Assembly: GCF_003228315.1 (NCBI RefSeq)
Contig: NZ_CP029693.1
Coordinates: 2,922,001-2,986,000 of the forward strand
DNA from: Pseudomonas putida
GTDB taxonomy: Bacteria; Pseudomonadota; Gammaproteobacteria; Pseudomonadales; Pseudomonadaceae
Reading direction: 5' to 3'
Length of the DNA stretch: 64,000 nt
Positions within the stretch are counted from its first letter, which is position 1. Every line of letters starts with the position of its first letter. Under the pieces are notes generated by a model that was given only the letters and a program-made list of their open reading frames with translations, was not told the origin of the DNA and searched no databases. The position numbers were made by a program, and so were the translations under genes. Of this stretch, positions 45,722-56,466 are shown piece by piece.

Positions 45722-47230
45722 ATGCGTATCCACGTCAGCTTCATCGACCGCGTCGGTATTACCCAGGAAGTCCTGGCTTTACTCGGTGGACGCAATCTCA
45801 ATCTGGATGCGGTGGAAATGGTGCCGCCCAACGTCTACATCGACGCCCCGACCCTGAGCCCGGACGTGCTCGAAGAGCTGCGCGATGCCTTGCTCAGCGT
45901 GCGCGGCGTGCAGGCGATGACGGTGGTCGACATCCTGCCAGGCCAGCGTCGGCACTTGCAGCTAGACGCCTTGCTCGCGGCCATGACCGATCCTGTGCTG
46001 GCTTTGGACAGCGCCGGCAAGGTGCTGCTGGCCAACCCCGCGCTGATTGCCCTGTACGGTCGCGAACCAGCCGGTGAAAGCATTGCCGATCTGTTCGCCG
46101 ATCCGGCCTTGCTCGATGCCTTGCTGGAGCACGGATTTCGCTTGCCGCTACGGGAAATCACCGTCAACGGCCAGACACTGCTGCTGGACGCCACGCCCAT
46201 CACCGACGCCGGTGCCCTGCTGACCCTGTATCAACCGAACCGCATCGGCGAACGCCTGTCGGCGCTGCACCACGACCATGCGGAAGGTTTCGATGCACTG
46301 CTGGGCGACTCGCCGGTGATTCGCACGCTCAAGGTTCGCGCGCAACGGGTTGCGGCCCTTGATGCGCCGCTGTTGATCCAGGGGGAAACCGGCACCGGCA
46401 AGGAACTGGTGGCGCGGGCTTGCCACGCCATCAGTGCCCGGCACAACTCGCCGTTTCTCGCATTGAACTGTGCGGCATTGCCGGAGAACCTCGCCGAAAG
46501 CGAACTGTTCGGCTATGCCCCCGGCGCCTTCACCGGTGCGCAGCGCGGTGGCAAGCCCGGCCTGATGGAACTGGCCAACCAGGGCACGGTGTTTCTCGAC
46601 GAGATTGGCGAGATGTCGCCGTACTTGCAGGCCAAGTTGCTGCGTTTTCTCAACGACGGCAGTTTTCGCCGGGTCGGCGGCGATCGCGAAGTGAAGGTCA
46701 ACGTGCGCATCCTCAGCGCGACCCACCGCGACCTGGAAAAAATGGTCAGCGAAGGTCTGTTTCGCGAAGACCTGTTCTATCGCCTCAATGTGCTCAACGT
46801 CGAAGTCCCGCCACTGCGAGAGCGCGGTCAGGACATTCTGCTGCTGGCCCGCTACTTCATGCAGCAGGCCTGCGCGCAGATCCAGCGCCCGGTCTGTCGT
46901 CTGGCGCCGGGCACGTATCCGGCCCTGCTGGGCAACCGCTGGCCGGGCAACGTGCGTCAACTGCAAAACGTGATTTTCCGCGCCGCGGCCATTTGCGAAA
47001 GCAGCCTGGTGGACATCGGCGACCTCGACATCGCCGGCACTTCGGTGGCCCGCCAGAGCGACCACGAGGTCGACAGCCTGGAACAGGCGATGGATGAGTT
47101 CGAGAAGACCCTGCTGGAAAAGCTTTACGTCAGCTACCCCTCGACCCGGCAACTTGCCAACCGCCTGCAAACCTCCCATACGGCCATTGCCCATCGGTTG
47201 CGCAAGTACGGGATTCCCAACAAGGCTTAG
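45722..47230 (+). CDS. gcsR: sigma54-dependent TyrR-type activator of glycine cleavage, GcsR
   Basis: A 502-residue enhancer-binding protein. Order: N-terminal ACT domain (1-75, HVSFIDRVGITQEVLALL), PAS domain, AAA+ core with Walker A GETGTGKE near 221 and the sigma54-contact GAFTGA at 268, and a C-terminal helix-turn-helix near 475-500. The presence of an intact GAFTGA loop separates it from E. coli TyrR. It lies next to gcvH-gcvP-sdaA-gcvT, as GcsR (PA2449) does in P. aeruginosa, and probably activates that operon in response to glycine. The start is MRIHVS at 45722. Confidence 0.9.
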   Translation: MRIHVSFIDRVGITQEVLALLGGRNLNLDAVEMVPPNVYIDAPTLSPDVLEELRDALLSVRGVQAMTVVDILPGQRRHLQLDALLAAMTDPVLALDSAGKVLLANPALIALYGREPAGESIADLFADPALLDALLEHGFRLPLREITVNGQTLLLDATPITDAGALLTLYQPNRIGERLSALHHDHAEGFDALLGDSPVIRTLKVRAQRVAALDAPLLIQGETGTGKELVARACHAISARHNSPFLALNCAALPENLAESELFGYAPGAFTGAQRGGKPGLMELANQGTVFLDEIGEMSPYLQAKLLRFLNDGSFRRVGGDREVKVNVRILSATHRDLEKMVSEGLFREDLFYRLNVLNVEVPPLRERGQDILLLARYFMQQACAQIQRPVCRLAPGTYPALLGNRWPGNVRQLQNVIFRAAAICESSLVDIGDLDIAGTSVARQSDHEVDSLEQAMDEFEKTLLEKLYVSYPSTRQLANRLQTSHTAIAHRLRKYGIPNKA

Positions 47231-47258
47231 GTCCTGTCTGATCTGCGACACCGGACCA

Positions 47259-47350
47259 TTGTGGGAGCGAGCCTGCTCGCGAATACGGTATGCCAGCCTG
47301 CATTGATGTCGACTGACACTCCCTCTTCGCGAGCAGGCTCGCTCCCACAG
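47259..47350. repeat. REP doublet (REPIN), spacer class B
   Basis: Inward-facing, cccacag variant, with spacer gatgtcgactgacactccc. It lies between gcsR and the gcvH control region. Confidence 0.88.
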
Positions 47351-47393
47351 GTTTGGTGTTGATCTTCAAATCGCTCCAAAAACGACCTCCACC

Positions 47394-47411
47394 TGTACTG
47401 AAAGCGCTACA
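47394..47411. promoter_or_regulatory. GcsR box 1
   Basis: TGTACTGAAAGCGCTACA is an 18-bp inverted repeat. It is separated from box 2 by 1 bp. Confidence 0.7.
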
Positions 47412-47412
47412 G

Positions 47413-47430
47413 CGGAACGATATCGCTACA
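47413..47430. promoter_or_regulatory. GcsR box 2
   Basis: CGGAACGATATCGCTACA, read on the other strand as TGTAGCG-N4-CGTTCCG. It matches the repeat reported for GcsR in P. aeruginosa, as I recall it, except at one base. Confidence 0.75.
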
Positions 47431-47493
47431 CCCCTCTGTAATCATGGCTGTGCAAGGCTTTGATCCACTTCGGCTTTTCTCCTCGCTTGAGCC

Positions 47494-47511
47494 TGTAGCG
47501 ATTTCGCTACA
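47494..47511. promoter_or_regulatory. GcsR box 3
   Basis: TGTAGCGATTTCGCTACA is a near-perfect 18-bp palindrome exactly 100 bp from box 1. It is the best match to the common pattern. Confidence 0.78.
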
Positions 47512-47545
47512 GCGCCTCATTTCCTCGCACCCTGAAAACAACATA

Positions 47546-47558
47546 AATCATTGATTTA
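47546..47558. promoter_or_regulatory. IHF-like site
   Basis: AATCATTGATTTA matches WATCAA-N4-TTR with one mismatch, between the activator boxes and the promoter. Bending here would bring GcsR to sigma54 polymerase. Confidence 0.5.
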
Positions 47559-47574
47559 TAACAATAAAATAACA

Positions 47575-47591
47575 TTGGCCGCGTTCTTGCT
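47575..47591 (+). promoter_or_regulatory. sigma54 promoter of gcvH operon
   Basis: TTGGCCGCGTTCTTGCT has GG at 47577 and GC at 47589 with the obligatory 10-bp spacing. Transcription is predicted to start near 47602. Confidence 0.8.
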
Positions 47592-47672
47592 ATGTATCTG
47601 CTCATAAATCAGGGCAATAGCCCGAGCATTCAATCGCGTCCACCAGACGAGTCTGGCCCCTTAGGAGTTTCC

Positions 47673-48056
47673 ATGAGCGAGTTGCGTTTTACTGAAGATC
47701 ACGAATGGCTGCGTACCGAAGCTGACGGCACTGTCACCGTCGGCATCACCGCTTTCGCCCAGAACGCCTTGGGCGACGTGGTTTTCGTACAACTGCCTGA
47801 GCTGCAGTCCTACGACAAAGGCGCTGAAGCCGCCACCGTGGAATCGGTAAAAGCCGCCAGCGGCGTGTACATGCCGCTGGACGGTGAAGTGCTGGAAGTG
47901 AACCCGGCGCTGGACAACGCTCCGGAACTGGTCAACGAAGATCCGCTGGGCGAAGGCTGGTTCTTCCGCTTCCAGCCAACCGACGCCGATGCTGTCGCCA
48001 AACTGCTGGATCAGGACGCGTACGACCGTCTGATCAAAGCCCAAGCCGAAGCCTGA
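47673..48056 (+). CDS. gcvH: glycine cleavage system H protein
   Basis: A 127-residue lipoyl carrier. The lipoylation site Lys60 is in VESVKAAS. It carries the aminomethyl group from GcvP to GcvT. The start at 47673 has TTAGGAG 5 nt upstream; the longer frame begins before the sigma54 start site. It is the first gene of gcvH-gcvP-sdaA-gcvT. Confidence 0.95.
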   Translation: MSELRFTEDHEWLRTEADGTVTVGITAFAQNALGDVVFVQLPELQSYDKGAEAATVESVKAASGVYMPLDGEVLEVNPALDNAPELVNEDPLGEGWFFRFQPTDADAVAKLLDQDAYDRLIKAQAEA

Positions 48057-48067
48057 GGACTACGAAC

Positions 48068-50920
48068 ATGACTCAACCAAGCCTGACCACCGCCAACGAA
48101 TTCATCGCCCGTCACATCGGCCCGCGCGCCGGTGACGAGCAAGCCATGCTCAACAGCCTCGGCTTCGATTCCCTGGAAGCCTTGAGCGCCAGCGTGATTC
48201 CTGACTCCATCAAGGGCACCAGCGTGCTCGGCCTGGAAGACGGCCTGAGCGAAGCCGACGCCCTGGCGTTGATCAAGTCCATCGCCGGCAAGAACCAGCT
48301 GTTCAAGACCTACATCGGCCAGGGCTACTACGGTACCCATACACCGTCGCCGATCCTGCGCAACCTGCTGGAAAACCCGGCCTGGTACACCGCCTACACC
48401 CCGTACCAGCCGGAAATCTCCCAGGGCCGCCTCGAAGCGCTGCTGAACTTCCAGACCCTGATCAGCGACCTCACCGGCCTGCCGATCGCCAACGCCTCGT
48501 TGCTCGACGAAGCCACCGCCGCCGCCGAAGCCATGACCTTCTGCAAGCGCCTGAGCAAGAACAAGGGCAGCCACCTGTTCTTCGCTTCCGTGCATTGCCA
48601 CCCGCAGACCCTCGACGTGCTGCGCACCCGTGCCGAGCCGCTGGGCATCGAAGTGGTGGTGGGCGACGAGCGTGAGCTGACTGACGTCAGCGCGTTCTTC
48701 GGCGCCCTGCTGCAATACCCGGCGAGCAACGGTGATGTCTTCGATTACCGCGAGCTGACCGAACGCTTCCACGCCGCCAACGCCCTGGTGGCCGTGGCCG
48801 CCGACCTGCTGGCCCTGACCCTGCTGACCGCGCCGGGCGAATTCGGCGCCGACGTGGCCATCGGCAGCGCGCAGCGTTTCGGCGTGCCGCTGGGCTTCGG
48901 TGGCCCGCACGCCGCTTACTTCTCCACCAAGGATGCGTTCAAGCGCGACATGCCGGGCCGTCTGGTCGGCGTGTCCGTAGATCGTTTCGGCAAGCCGGCC
49001 CTGCGCCTGGCGATGCAGACCCGCGAGCAGCACATCCGTCGCGAGAAGGCCACTTCGAACATCTGCACCGCGCAAGTGCTGCTGGCCAACATCGCCAGCA
49101 TGTACGCGGTGTACCACGGCCCGAAAGGCCTGACGCAGATCGCAAACCGTGTGCATCACCTGACGGCGATTCTGGCCAAGGGCCTGAGCAGCCTCGGTCT
49201 GCAGGTTGAACAGGCCAGCTTCTTCGACACCCTGACCGTGAAAACCGGTGCGAACACCGCCGCCCTGCACGACAAGGCCCATGCACAGAAGATCAACCTG
49301 CGCGTGGTGGACGCCGAACGTCTGGGCCTGTCCCTCGACGAAACCAGCACCCAGGACGACGTCGAAACCCTGTGGTCCCTGCTGGCCGACGGCAAGGCGC
49401 TGCCGGACTTCGCCGCCCTCGCCGCCTCCGTGCAAGCCACGATCCCGGCCGCGCTGGTACGCCAGTCGCCAATCCTCAGCCACCCGGTGTTCAACCGCTA
49501 CCACTCGGAAACCGAGCTGATGCGCTACCTGCGCAAGCTGGCGGACAAGGACCTGGCACTGGACCGCACCATGATCCCGCTGGGCTCGTGCACCATGAAA
49601 CTCAACGCCGCCAGCGAAATGATCCCGGTAACCTGGGCCGAGTTCGGCGCCCTGCACCCGTTCGCCCCGGCCGAGCAAAGCGCCGGCTACCAGCAACTGA
49701 CCGATGAACTGGAAGCGATGCTCTGCGCCGCCACCGGTTACGACTCGATCTCGCTGCAACCGAACGCCGGTTCGCAAGGTGAATACGCCGGCCTGCTGGC
49801 GATCCGCGCCTACCACCAGAGCCGTGGCGAAGACCGTCGCGACATCTGCCTGATCCCGTCGTCAGCCCACGGCACCAACCCGGCCACCGCACAGATGGCC
49901 GGCATGCGCGTGGTCGTCACCGCCTGCGATGCCCGCGGCAACGTCGACATCGAAGACCTGCGCGCCAAGGCCATCGAGCACCGCGAACACCTCGCCGCGC
50001 TGATGATTACCTACCCGTCTACCCACGGTGTGTTCGAAGAAGGCATCCGCGAAATCTGCGGCATCATTCACGACAACGGCGGCCAGGTGTACATCGACGG
50101 CGCCAACATGAATGCCATGGTCGGCCTGTGCGCACCGGGCAAGTTCGGCGGCGATGTTTCGCACCTGAACCTGCACAAGACCTTCTGCATTCCTCATGGC
50201 GGTGGCGGCCCGGGCGTTGGTCCGATCGGCGTGAAATCGCACCTGGCGCCGTTCCTGCCGGGCCACGCGCACATGGAGAACAAGAAAGGCGCGGTCTGCG
50301 CCGCGCCGTTCGGCAGCGCGAGCATTCTGCCGATCACCTGGATGTACATTCGCATGATGGGTGGCGCCGGTCTGAAACGCGCCTCGCAGCTGGCGATCCT
50401 CAACGCCAACTACATTTCCCGTCGCCTGGAAGAGCACTATCCAGTGCTGTACACCGGCAGCAACGGCCTGGTGGCGCACGAGTGCATTCTCGACCTGCGT
50501 CCGCTCAAGGACAGCAGCGGCATCAGCGTCGATGACGTGGCCAAGCGCCTGATCGACTTCGGTTTCCACGCCCCGACCATGTCGTTCCCGGTGGCCGGCA
50601 CCTTGATGATCGAGCCGACCGAAAGCGAATCCAGGGAAGAACTGGACCGCTTCTGCGACGCCATGATCCGCATCCGCGAAGAAATCCGCGCGGTGGAAAA
50701 CGGCACCCTGGACAAGGACGACAACCCGCTGAAGAACGCCCCGCACACCGCGGCGGAACTGGTCGGCGAGTGGTCGCACCCGTACAGCCGCGAGCAGGCG
50801 GTGTATCCGGTTGCTTCGCTGATCGAAGCCAAGTACTGGCCGCCGGTCGGTCGCGTCGACAACGTGTTTGGCGACCGCAACCTGGTTTGCGCTTGCCCGT
50901 CGATCGAAAGCTACGCTTAA
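48068..50920 (+). CDS. gcvP: glycine dehydrogenase (decarboxylating), P protein
   Basis: A 950-residue PLP enzyme that decarboxylates glycine and loads the aminomethyl group onto GcvH. It is the fused, homodimeric form (both halves in one chain). The PLP lysine is Lys704 in [18 protein letters not shown]. The N-terminal half shows the family's [18 protein letters not shown]. It starts 11 bp after gcvH. Its antisense strand has a very long open frame caused by codon bias, not a gene. Confidence 0.96.
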   Translation: MTQPSLTTANEFIARHIGPRAGDEQAMLNSLGFDSLEALSASVIPDSIKGTSVLGLEDGLSEADALALIKSIAGKNQLFKTYIGQGYYGTHTPSPILRNLLENPAWYTAYTPYQPEISQGRLEALLNFQTLISDLTGLPIANASLLDEATAAAEAMTFCKRLSKNKGSHLFFASVHCHPQTLDVLRTRAEPLGIEVVVGDERELTDVSAFFGALLQYPASNGDVFDYRELTERFHAANALVAVAADLLALTLLTAPGEFGADVAIGSAQRFGVPLGFGGPHAAYFSTKDAFKRDMPGRLVGVSVDRFGKPALRLAMQTREQHIRREKATSNICTAQVLLANIASMYAVYHGPKGLTQIANRVHHLTAILAKGLSSLGLQVEQASFFDTLTVKTGANTAALHDKAHAQKINLRVVDAERLGLSLDETSTQDDVETLWSLLADGKALPDFAALAASVQATIPAALVRQSPILSHPVFNRYHSETELMRYLRKLADKDLALDRTMIPLGSCTMKLNAASEMIPVTWAEFGALHPFAPAEQSAGYQQLTDELEAMLCAATGYDSISLQPNAGSQGEYAGLLAIRAYHQSRGEDRRDICLIPSSAHGTNPATAQMAGMRVVVTACDARGNVDIEDLRAKAIEHREHLAALMITYPSTHGVFEEGIREICGIIHDNGGQVYIDGANMNAMVGLCAPGKFGGDVSHLNLHKTFCIPHGGGGPGVGPIGVKSHLAPFLPGHAHMENKKGAVCAAPFGSASILPITWMYIRMMGGAGLKRASQLAILNANYISRRLEEHYPVLYTGSNGLVAHECILDLRPLKDSSGISVDDVAKRLIDFGFHAPTMSFPVAGTLMIEPTESESREELDRFCDAMIRIREEIRAVENGTLDKDDNPLKNAPHTAAELVGEWSHPYSREQAVYPVASLIEAKYWPPVGRVDNVFGDRNLVCACPSIESYA

Positions 50921-50969
50921 ACCAATGCGGGGGCGGGTTCGCTCGCCCCTTTCAAGAACACCGCATTCC

Positions 50970-51062
50970 CTTGTAGGAGCGAGCCTGCTCGCGATGACGG
51001 ACTGACATTTCCCATTTGTGTCGACTGATAGACCGCTATCGCGAGCAGGCTCGCTCCTACAG
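50970..51062. repeat. REP doublet (REPIN), spacer class B, in gcv operon
   Basis: Inward-facing, between gcvP and sdaA, with spacer gtgtcgactgatag. It may attenuate or stabilise the flanking mRNA. Confidence 0.88.
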
Positions 51063-51121
51063 GAGATTGCACCCGGCTCTACATTGCGCCAATTCCTATA
51101 ACAAGAAACCGGAGAACAACC

Positions 51122-52498
<1,377 letters not shown>

Positions 52499-52538
52499 TG
52501 TGCGCTCACCTGCATAAGCACTTTTTCAGGAGCTGAAT

Positions 52539-53663
52539 ATGTCCACCGAACAACTGTTGAAAACTCCATTGCACGCCCTGCACATCGAACTGGGCGCGCG
52601 CATGGTGCCCTTCGCCGGCTACGACATGCCCGTGCAATATCCGCTGGGCGTGATGAAAGAACACCAGCACACCCGCGACCAGGCCGGTTTGTTCGATGTT
52701 TCGCACATGGGCCAGATCCGCCTGACCGGCGCCAATGCCGCCAAGGCTCTGGAAACCCTGGTGCCAGTGGACATCATCGATTTGCCGGTGGGCATGCAGC
52801 GCTACGCGATGTTCACCAACGAAACCGGTGGCATCCTCGACGACCTGATGGTCGCCAACCTGGGCAACGACGAGTTGTTCCTGGTGGTCAACGCCGCCTG
52901 CAAGGATCAGGACCTGGCGCACCTGCGCAAGCACATCGGCGAGCAGTGCACGATCGAGCCATTGTTCGAAGAGCGCGCACTGCTGGCGCTGCAAGGTCCG
53001 GCGGCGGTCACTGTACTGGCGCGATTGGCACCGGAAGTGGCGAAGATGACCTTCATGCAATTTGCCCGCGTGAAATTGCTGGGCGTGGACTGTTTTGTCA
53101 GCCGTTCGGGATACACAGGCGAGGATGGTTTCGAAATTTCCGTACCGGCTGCCAACGCCGAAGCCCTGGCTCGCGCGCTGCTGGCTGAACCGGAAGTCGA
53201 GGCCATTGGCCTGGGTGCACGCGATTCCCTGCGCCTGGAAGCCGGCCTGTGTCTGTATGGCCACGATATGAACACCGAAACCAGCCCGATCGAAGCCAGC
53301 CTGTTGTGGGCCATCTCCAAGCCACGTCGTGCCGATGGCGCGCGGGCCGGTGGTTTCCCGGGTGCTGAAAACGTATTCGCTCAACAACAGGGCGGGGTCC
53401 GCCGCAAGCGTGTCGGCCTGCTGCCACAGGAACGTACCCCGGTGCGCGAAGGCGCAGAGATCGTCAATGAAGCGGGCGAGATCATCGGCAGCGTCTGCAG
53501 CGGCGGTTTCGGGCCGACGCTGGGAGGTCCTTTGGCGATGGGTTATCTCGATAACGCTTATATCGCTATCGATACACCGGTATGGGCAATTGTTCGTGGG
53601 AAAAAGGTTCCTTTGCTTGTAAGCAAAATGCCATTTGTTCCACAACGCTACTATCGTGGCTGA
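52539..53663 (+). CDS. gcvT: glycine cleavage system aminomethyltransferase, T protein
   Basis: A 374-residue tetrahydrofolate-dependent enzyme that releases ammonia and transfers the methylene group to THF. The GcvT fold starts with TPLHALHIELGARMVPFAGYDMPVQYP and continues with FDVSHMGQI. The C-terminal barrel has GGFGPTLGGPLAMGYL. It begins 40 bp after sdaA with AGGAG upstream. It is the last gene of the operon; no strong terminator follows at once. Confidence 0.94.
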   Translation: MSTEQLLKTPLHALHIELGARMVPFAGYDMPVQYPLGVMKEHQHTRDQAGLFDVSHMGQIRLTGANAAKALETLVPVDIIDLPVGMQRYAMFTNETGGILDDLMVANLGNDELFLVVNAACKDQDLAHLRKHIGEQCTIEPLFEERALLALQGPAAVTVLARLAPEVAKMTFMQFARVKLLGVDCFVSRSGYTGEDGFEISVPAANAEALARALLAEPEVEAIGLGARDSLRLEAGLCLYGHDMNTETSPIEASLLWAISKPRRADGARAGGFPGAENVFAQQQGGVRRKRVGLLPQERTPVREGAEIVNEAGEIIGSVCSGGFGPTLGGPLAMGYLDNAYIAIDTPVWAIVRGKKVPLLVSKMPFVPQRYYRG

Positions 53664-53684
53664 TTGACTGTTTCTATAAGTAAC

Positions 53685-53724
53685 GCGATTGCGTTATGCG
53701 TGCACTAATGTGTAACGCAATCGC
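53685..53724. promoter_or_regulatory. 12-bp inverted repeat after gcvT
   Basis: gcgattgcgtta and taacgcaatcgc are separated by 16 nt. The left arm is part of a near-palindrome taacgcgattgcgtta, so three taacgc half-sites are present. No T-run follows, which argues against a simple terminator. Confidence 0.5.
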
Positions 53725-53840
53725 CATAAAATAGTGCATCAGTTTTACGTCGGCTTCGATTATGAACTTTGCTTATAACGATCGAAAACAATTGAACAAG
53801 CACAAAGAATAAGAACCGGTGTTTTTGTACAAACTGCCAG

Positions 53841-53881
53841 CAAGCCGAGGAAATCCGGGGCTTCGCAGGGGCTTGTTTTTT
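53841..53881 (+). terminator. possible attenuator/terminator before cold-shock gene
   Basis: caagcc (53841-53846) can pair with ggcttg (53870-53875), followed by T6, or instead with ggctt at 53859-53863. The two folds exclude each other, as in a terminator/antiterminator pair. It could also simply end the gcv transcript. Confidence 0.45.
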
Positions 53882-54064
53882 CTCCCATAGTTGGCGTAGA
53901 GTTTGTTCACTGTGTTTGCATGGGTCGCTTGGAATCGTGACCTGGGCAGTAGCCTCAAGTTAGCTACATCCCGTTCGACGTCTTCTTACTCTCCTGCAAC
54001 CAGCCCCAGTACTCTGTCACAAGATAGAGACTGTCATTAATTTTAGCGTCAAAGGAAATAAGAA

Positions 54065-54277
54065 ATGTCCCAACGTCAGAGCGGTACCGTCAAGTGGTTT
54101 AACGACGAGAAAGGTTTTGGTTTTATCACTCCAGAAAGCGGTCCGGATCTGTTCGTGCATTTCCGCGCTATTCAGGGCAACGGCTTCAAGAGCCTGAAAG
54201 AAGGCCAGAAAGTGACTTTCATCGCCGTGCAAGGCCAGAAAGGCATGCAGGCTGACGAAGTACAAGCAGAAGCCTAA
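54065..54277 (+). CDS. CspA-family cold-shock protein
   Basis: A 70-residue single-domain cold-shock protein that binds single-stranded RNA/DNA. RNP1 KGFGFITPE and RNP2 LFVHFRAI are intact. It is the usual length of CspA/CapB proteins in pseudomonads; several paralogues exist, so no symbol is given. A long upstream region with potential RNA folds is typical of cold-shock mRNAs. A strong terminator follows the stop. Confidence 0.93.
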
Positions 54278-54289
54278 TCTTCTGTAACG

Positions 54290-54325
54290 AAAAAGCCCCT
54301 GATGCTGACATCAGGGGCTTTTTTG
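54290..54325 (+). terminator. intrinsic terminator of cold-shock gene
   Basis: agcccctgatg/catcaggggct stem followed by T6, 12 nt after the cold-shock stop. Confidence 0.9.
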
Positions 54326-54371
54326 TGCGCGTAAATCCGTAAAATGGCTTCCTTTTTCGCCGAGAGCCAAC

Positions 54372-54860
54372 ATGTCGAAACACCTGCTTAATCCCCAGGG
54401 CGAATTTCCCGCCGTTGGCCTGGGTCGTCGCCTGGCCGCCATGTTCTATGACTTCCTGCTGTGCACCGCCCTGCTGATCGTCACCAGCGGCGTCTACAAA
54501 ATGATCCAGATGGCAATCATCGGCGAGGAAAAAATGCGGGCGCTCACGGAAGCCGGCGCGCTGGATGGCGACCCGCTGCTTTCGACAGTGTTGCTGTTTG
54601 TCCTGTTTGGCTTCTTTGCCAAGTTCTGGACGCATTCCGGTCAGACCCTGGGCATGCAAGTCTGGTGCATTCGCGTACAGAACGCCGACGGCTCCTCCAT
54701 CAGCTTGTGGCAGGCGTTGTTGCGCTTTGTGGTATCGATCGCGTCCTGGCTGTGCGTTGGACTGGGGTTCATCTGGTCGCTATTCGACAAGCAGAAACGC
54801 AGCTGGCACGACATGTATTCCAATACCCAGCTGGTGCGGGTACCGAAAAAAACCAAGTAA
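54372..54860 (+). CDS. RDD-family membrane protein
   Basis: A 162-residue inner-membrane protein of the RDD family, named for the conserved Arg and Asp residues (here GLGRRLAAMFYDFLLC). It has three hydrophobic segments: FLLCTALLIVTSGVY, LLFVLFGFFAKFW and VVSIASWLCVGLGFIWSLF. Function is unknown; some members behave as transporters of salts or as stress factors. It stands alone downstream of the cold-shock gene terminator. Confidence 0.8.
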   Translation: MSKHLLNPQGEFPAVGLGRRLAAMFYDFLLCTALLIVTSGVYKMIQMAIIGEEKMRALTEAGALDGDPLLSTVLLFVLFGFFAKFWTHSGQTLGMQVWCIRVQNADGSSISLWQALLRFVVSIASWLCVGLGFIWSLFDKQKRSWHDMYSNTQLVRVPKKTK

Positions 54861-54880
54861 TTGCGTTGGGCACAAATCAA

Positions 54881-54970
54881 TGTGGGAGCGAGCCTGCTCG
54901 CGAAAGCGGTGTATCAGCAACATTATTGTTGGCTGACACTCCCTCTTCGCAAGCAGGCTCGCTCCCACAG
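54881..54970. repeat. REP doublet (REPIN), spacer class B; last in window
   Basis: Inward-facing with the cccacag variant and spacer ggctgacactccc. It lies between convergent RDD and nadA genes. No further copies occur in the following 9 kb. Confidence 0.88.
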
Positions 54971-54996
54971 TTTTTTTGCGTAGCGACTGAACGGTA

Positions 54997-56055
54997 TTAA
55001 GCGTTCCCGGCCAGCTTCATCCGCGCCGCCTGAGTGAAATCAAGCATCCGCTTCAGCGGGCGAATGGCCTGAGGAATCAGCGCCGGATCGACAAAAATCT
55101 CGTTCGCCCCCTCCTTCAAGCTCTTGAGCGTGCGCTCAAGGGTGTTCATCGCCATCCACGGGCAATGCGCGCAACTGCGGCATGCTGCGCCGTTACCAGC
55201 GGTAGGCGCCTCGATAAACACCTTGTCCGGGCACAGCTGCTGCATCTTGTAGAAGATGCCACGGTCGGTCGCAACGATCAGGGTCTTGTTCGGCAACGTC
55301 TGTGCTGCCGCGATCAACTGACTGGTTGAACCCACGGCGTCCGCCAGCTCGATCACCGAGGTCGGCGACTCCGGATGCACAAGGATCGCCGCATCGGGAT
55401 ACAGCGCCTTCATGTCCTCGAGCTGCTTGGACTTGAACTCTTCGTGAACGATGCAAGCACCGTCCCACAGCAACATGTCGGCACCGGTCTGGCGCTGAAT
55501 GTAGGTGCCCAAGTGCTTGTCAGGGCCCCAGATGATGGTTTCGCCGTTATCCATCAGGCTTTCGACGATTTCCAGTGCGCAGCTTGATGTCACCACCCAG
55601 TCGGCCCGGGCCTTGACCGCCGCCGAGGTGTTGGCATAAACCACCACCGTGCGCTCGGGATGCTGATCGCAGAACGCGGAAAACTCGTCGACCGGGCAAC
55701 CCAGGTCCAGCGAGCACGTCGCCTCGAGCGTCGGCATCAGAATGCGTTTTTCGGGGTTGAGGATCTTGGCCGTCTCCCCCATGAACTTGACCCCGGCAAC
55801 CACCACAGTCTTGGCCGGATGGGCATTGCCGAAACGGGCCATCTCCAGAGAATCGGAGACGCAGCCACCGGTTTCTTCGGCCAGGGCCTGAATGATTGGA
55901 TCGCAATAGAAGTGGGCAACCAACACCGCATCCTGAGCCTTGAGCTCGGCAGCGATGGCGGCACGGTAATGGGCCTCCTCGTCGGCCGTCAGCGGCTTTG
56001 GCTGCTTGGCGTCGAGGTGGGCTTGAACCAGAAGGCGTTCGGAAATCTGCGTCAT
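54997..56055 (-). CDS. nadA: quinolinate synthase
   Basis: A 352-residue [4Fe-4S] enzyme that condenses iminoaspartate with dihydroxyacetone phosphate in NAD synthesis. Conserved Cys-containing segments are [23 protein letters not shown] and [30 protein letters not shown] is the N-terminal signature. The ATG at 56055 (MTQISERLL) is used; the earlier in-frame ATG adds residues without similarity. It is located downstream of tRNA-Lys and oriented the same way. Confidence 0.94.
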   Translation of the reverse strand: MTQISERLLVQAHLDAKQPKPLTADEEAHYRAAIAAELKAQDAVLVAHFYCDPIIQALAEETGGCVSDSLEMARFGNAHPAKTVVVAGVKFMGETAKILNPEKRILMPTLEATCSLDLGCPVDEFSAFCDQHPERTVVVYANTSAAVKARADWVVTSSCALEIVESLMDNGETIIWGPDKHLGTYIQRQTGADMLLWDGACIVHEEFKSKQLEDMKALYPDAAILVHPESPTSVIELADAVGSTSQLIAAAQTLPNKTLIVATDRGIFYKMQQLCPDKVFIEAPTAGNGAACRSCAHCPWMAMNTLERTLKSLKEGANEIFVDPALIPQAIRPLKRMLDFTQAARMKLAGNA

Positions 56056-56327
56056 GTTCGCAAGACCTGCAGGCGCATTCGCGCGAAAGTCGAGTATACA
56101 CCCGGCTCCGGACCCGTCTGGGTACCGCCGGGAAAGTGAGTATTCATCAGGCACGGACAGCGTTGAAGCTGCGCAAGGCTACAGAATATCCCGAGGATGC
56201 AAAAGATGATTCTGACCTGCGCCATGCGGTGCTGCCCAGGAACCGGGCTGACTTAAATCGCGGGCAAAAAAAAATCCGGAAATCCTCACTTTCGTGGGCC
56301 TTCCAGACTTTTAAAACAGCTTGAAAA

Positions 56328-56403
56328 TGGTGGGTCGTGTGGGATTCGAACCTACGACCAATTGGTTAAAAGCCAACTGCTCTACCAACTGAGCTAACGA
56401 CCC
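56328..56403 (-). tRNA. tRNA-Lys (anticodon UUU)
   Basis: A 76-nt gene that folds as a tRNA: 7-bp acceptor stem (GGGTCGT/ACGACCC), D-loop GTTGGTAGAGC, anticodon loop CTTTTAA with anticodon UUU, and T-loop GGTTCGAATCC. CCA is encoded. A promoter with TTGAAT and TATTAT lies directly upstream. Confidence 0.95.
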
Positions 56404-56420
56404 GCTGTGTGGTGGCGCGT

Positions 56421-56448
56421 ATAATACTGATTTTTAAGGACTATTCAA
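56421..56448 (-). promoter_or_regulatory. sigma70 promoter of tRNA-Lys
   Basis: On the minus strand -35 TTGAAT and -10 TATTAT are separated by 16 bp, followed by a G+C-rich discriminator (CGCGCC) typical for stable-RNA genes. Confidence 0.75.
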
Positions 56449-56466
56449 CACCTTTTTTAAAATAAT

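Larger units (their letters stand above)
47231..47672 (+). other. gcsR-gcvH intergenic control region
   Basis: These 442 bp hold, in order, a REP doublet, three GcsR-type boxes, an IHF-like site and a sigma54 promoter, then an untranslated leader of about 70 nt before gcvH. No gene-like frame was seen. Confidence 0.8.
53664..54064 (+). other. gcvT-cold-shock gene intergenic region with long leader
   Basis: These 401 bp contain a 12-bp inverted repeat near the left end, an A+T-rich segment, a pair of mutually exclusive hairpins ending in T6, and the predicted leader of the cold-shock gene. No gene-like frame with a ribosome-binding site was seen. Confidence 0.7.

Noticed and set aside
53773..53958. 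61-codon minus-strand frame upstream of the cold-shock gene
   Set aside because: No ribosome-binding site, no pattern, and it overlaps the predicted leader hairpins.
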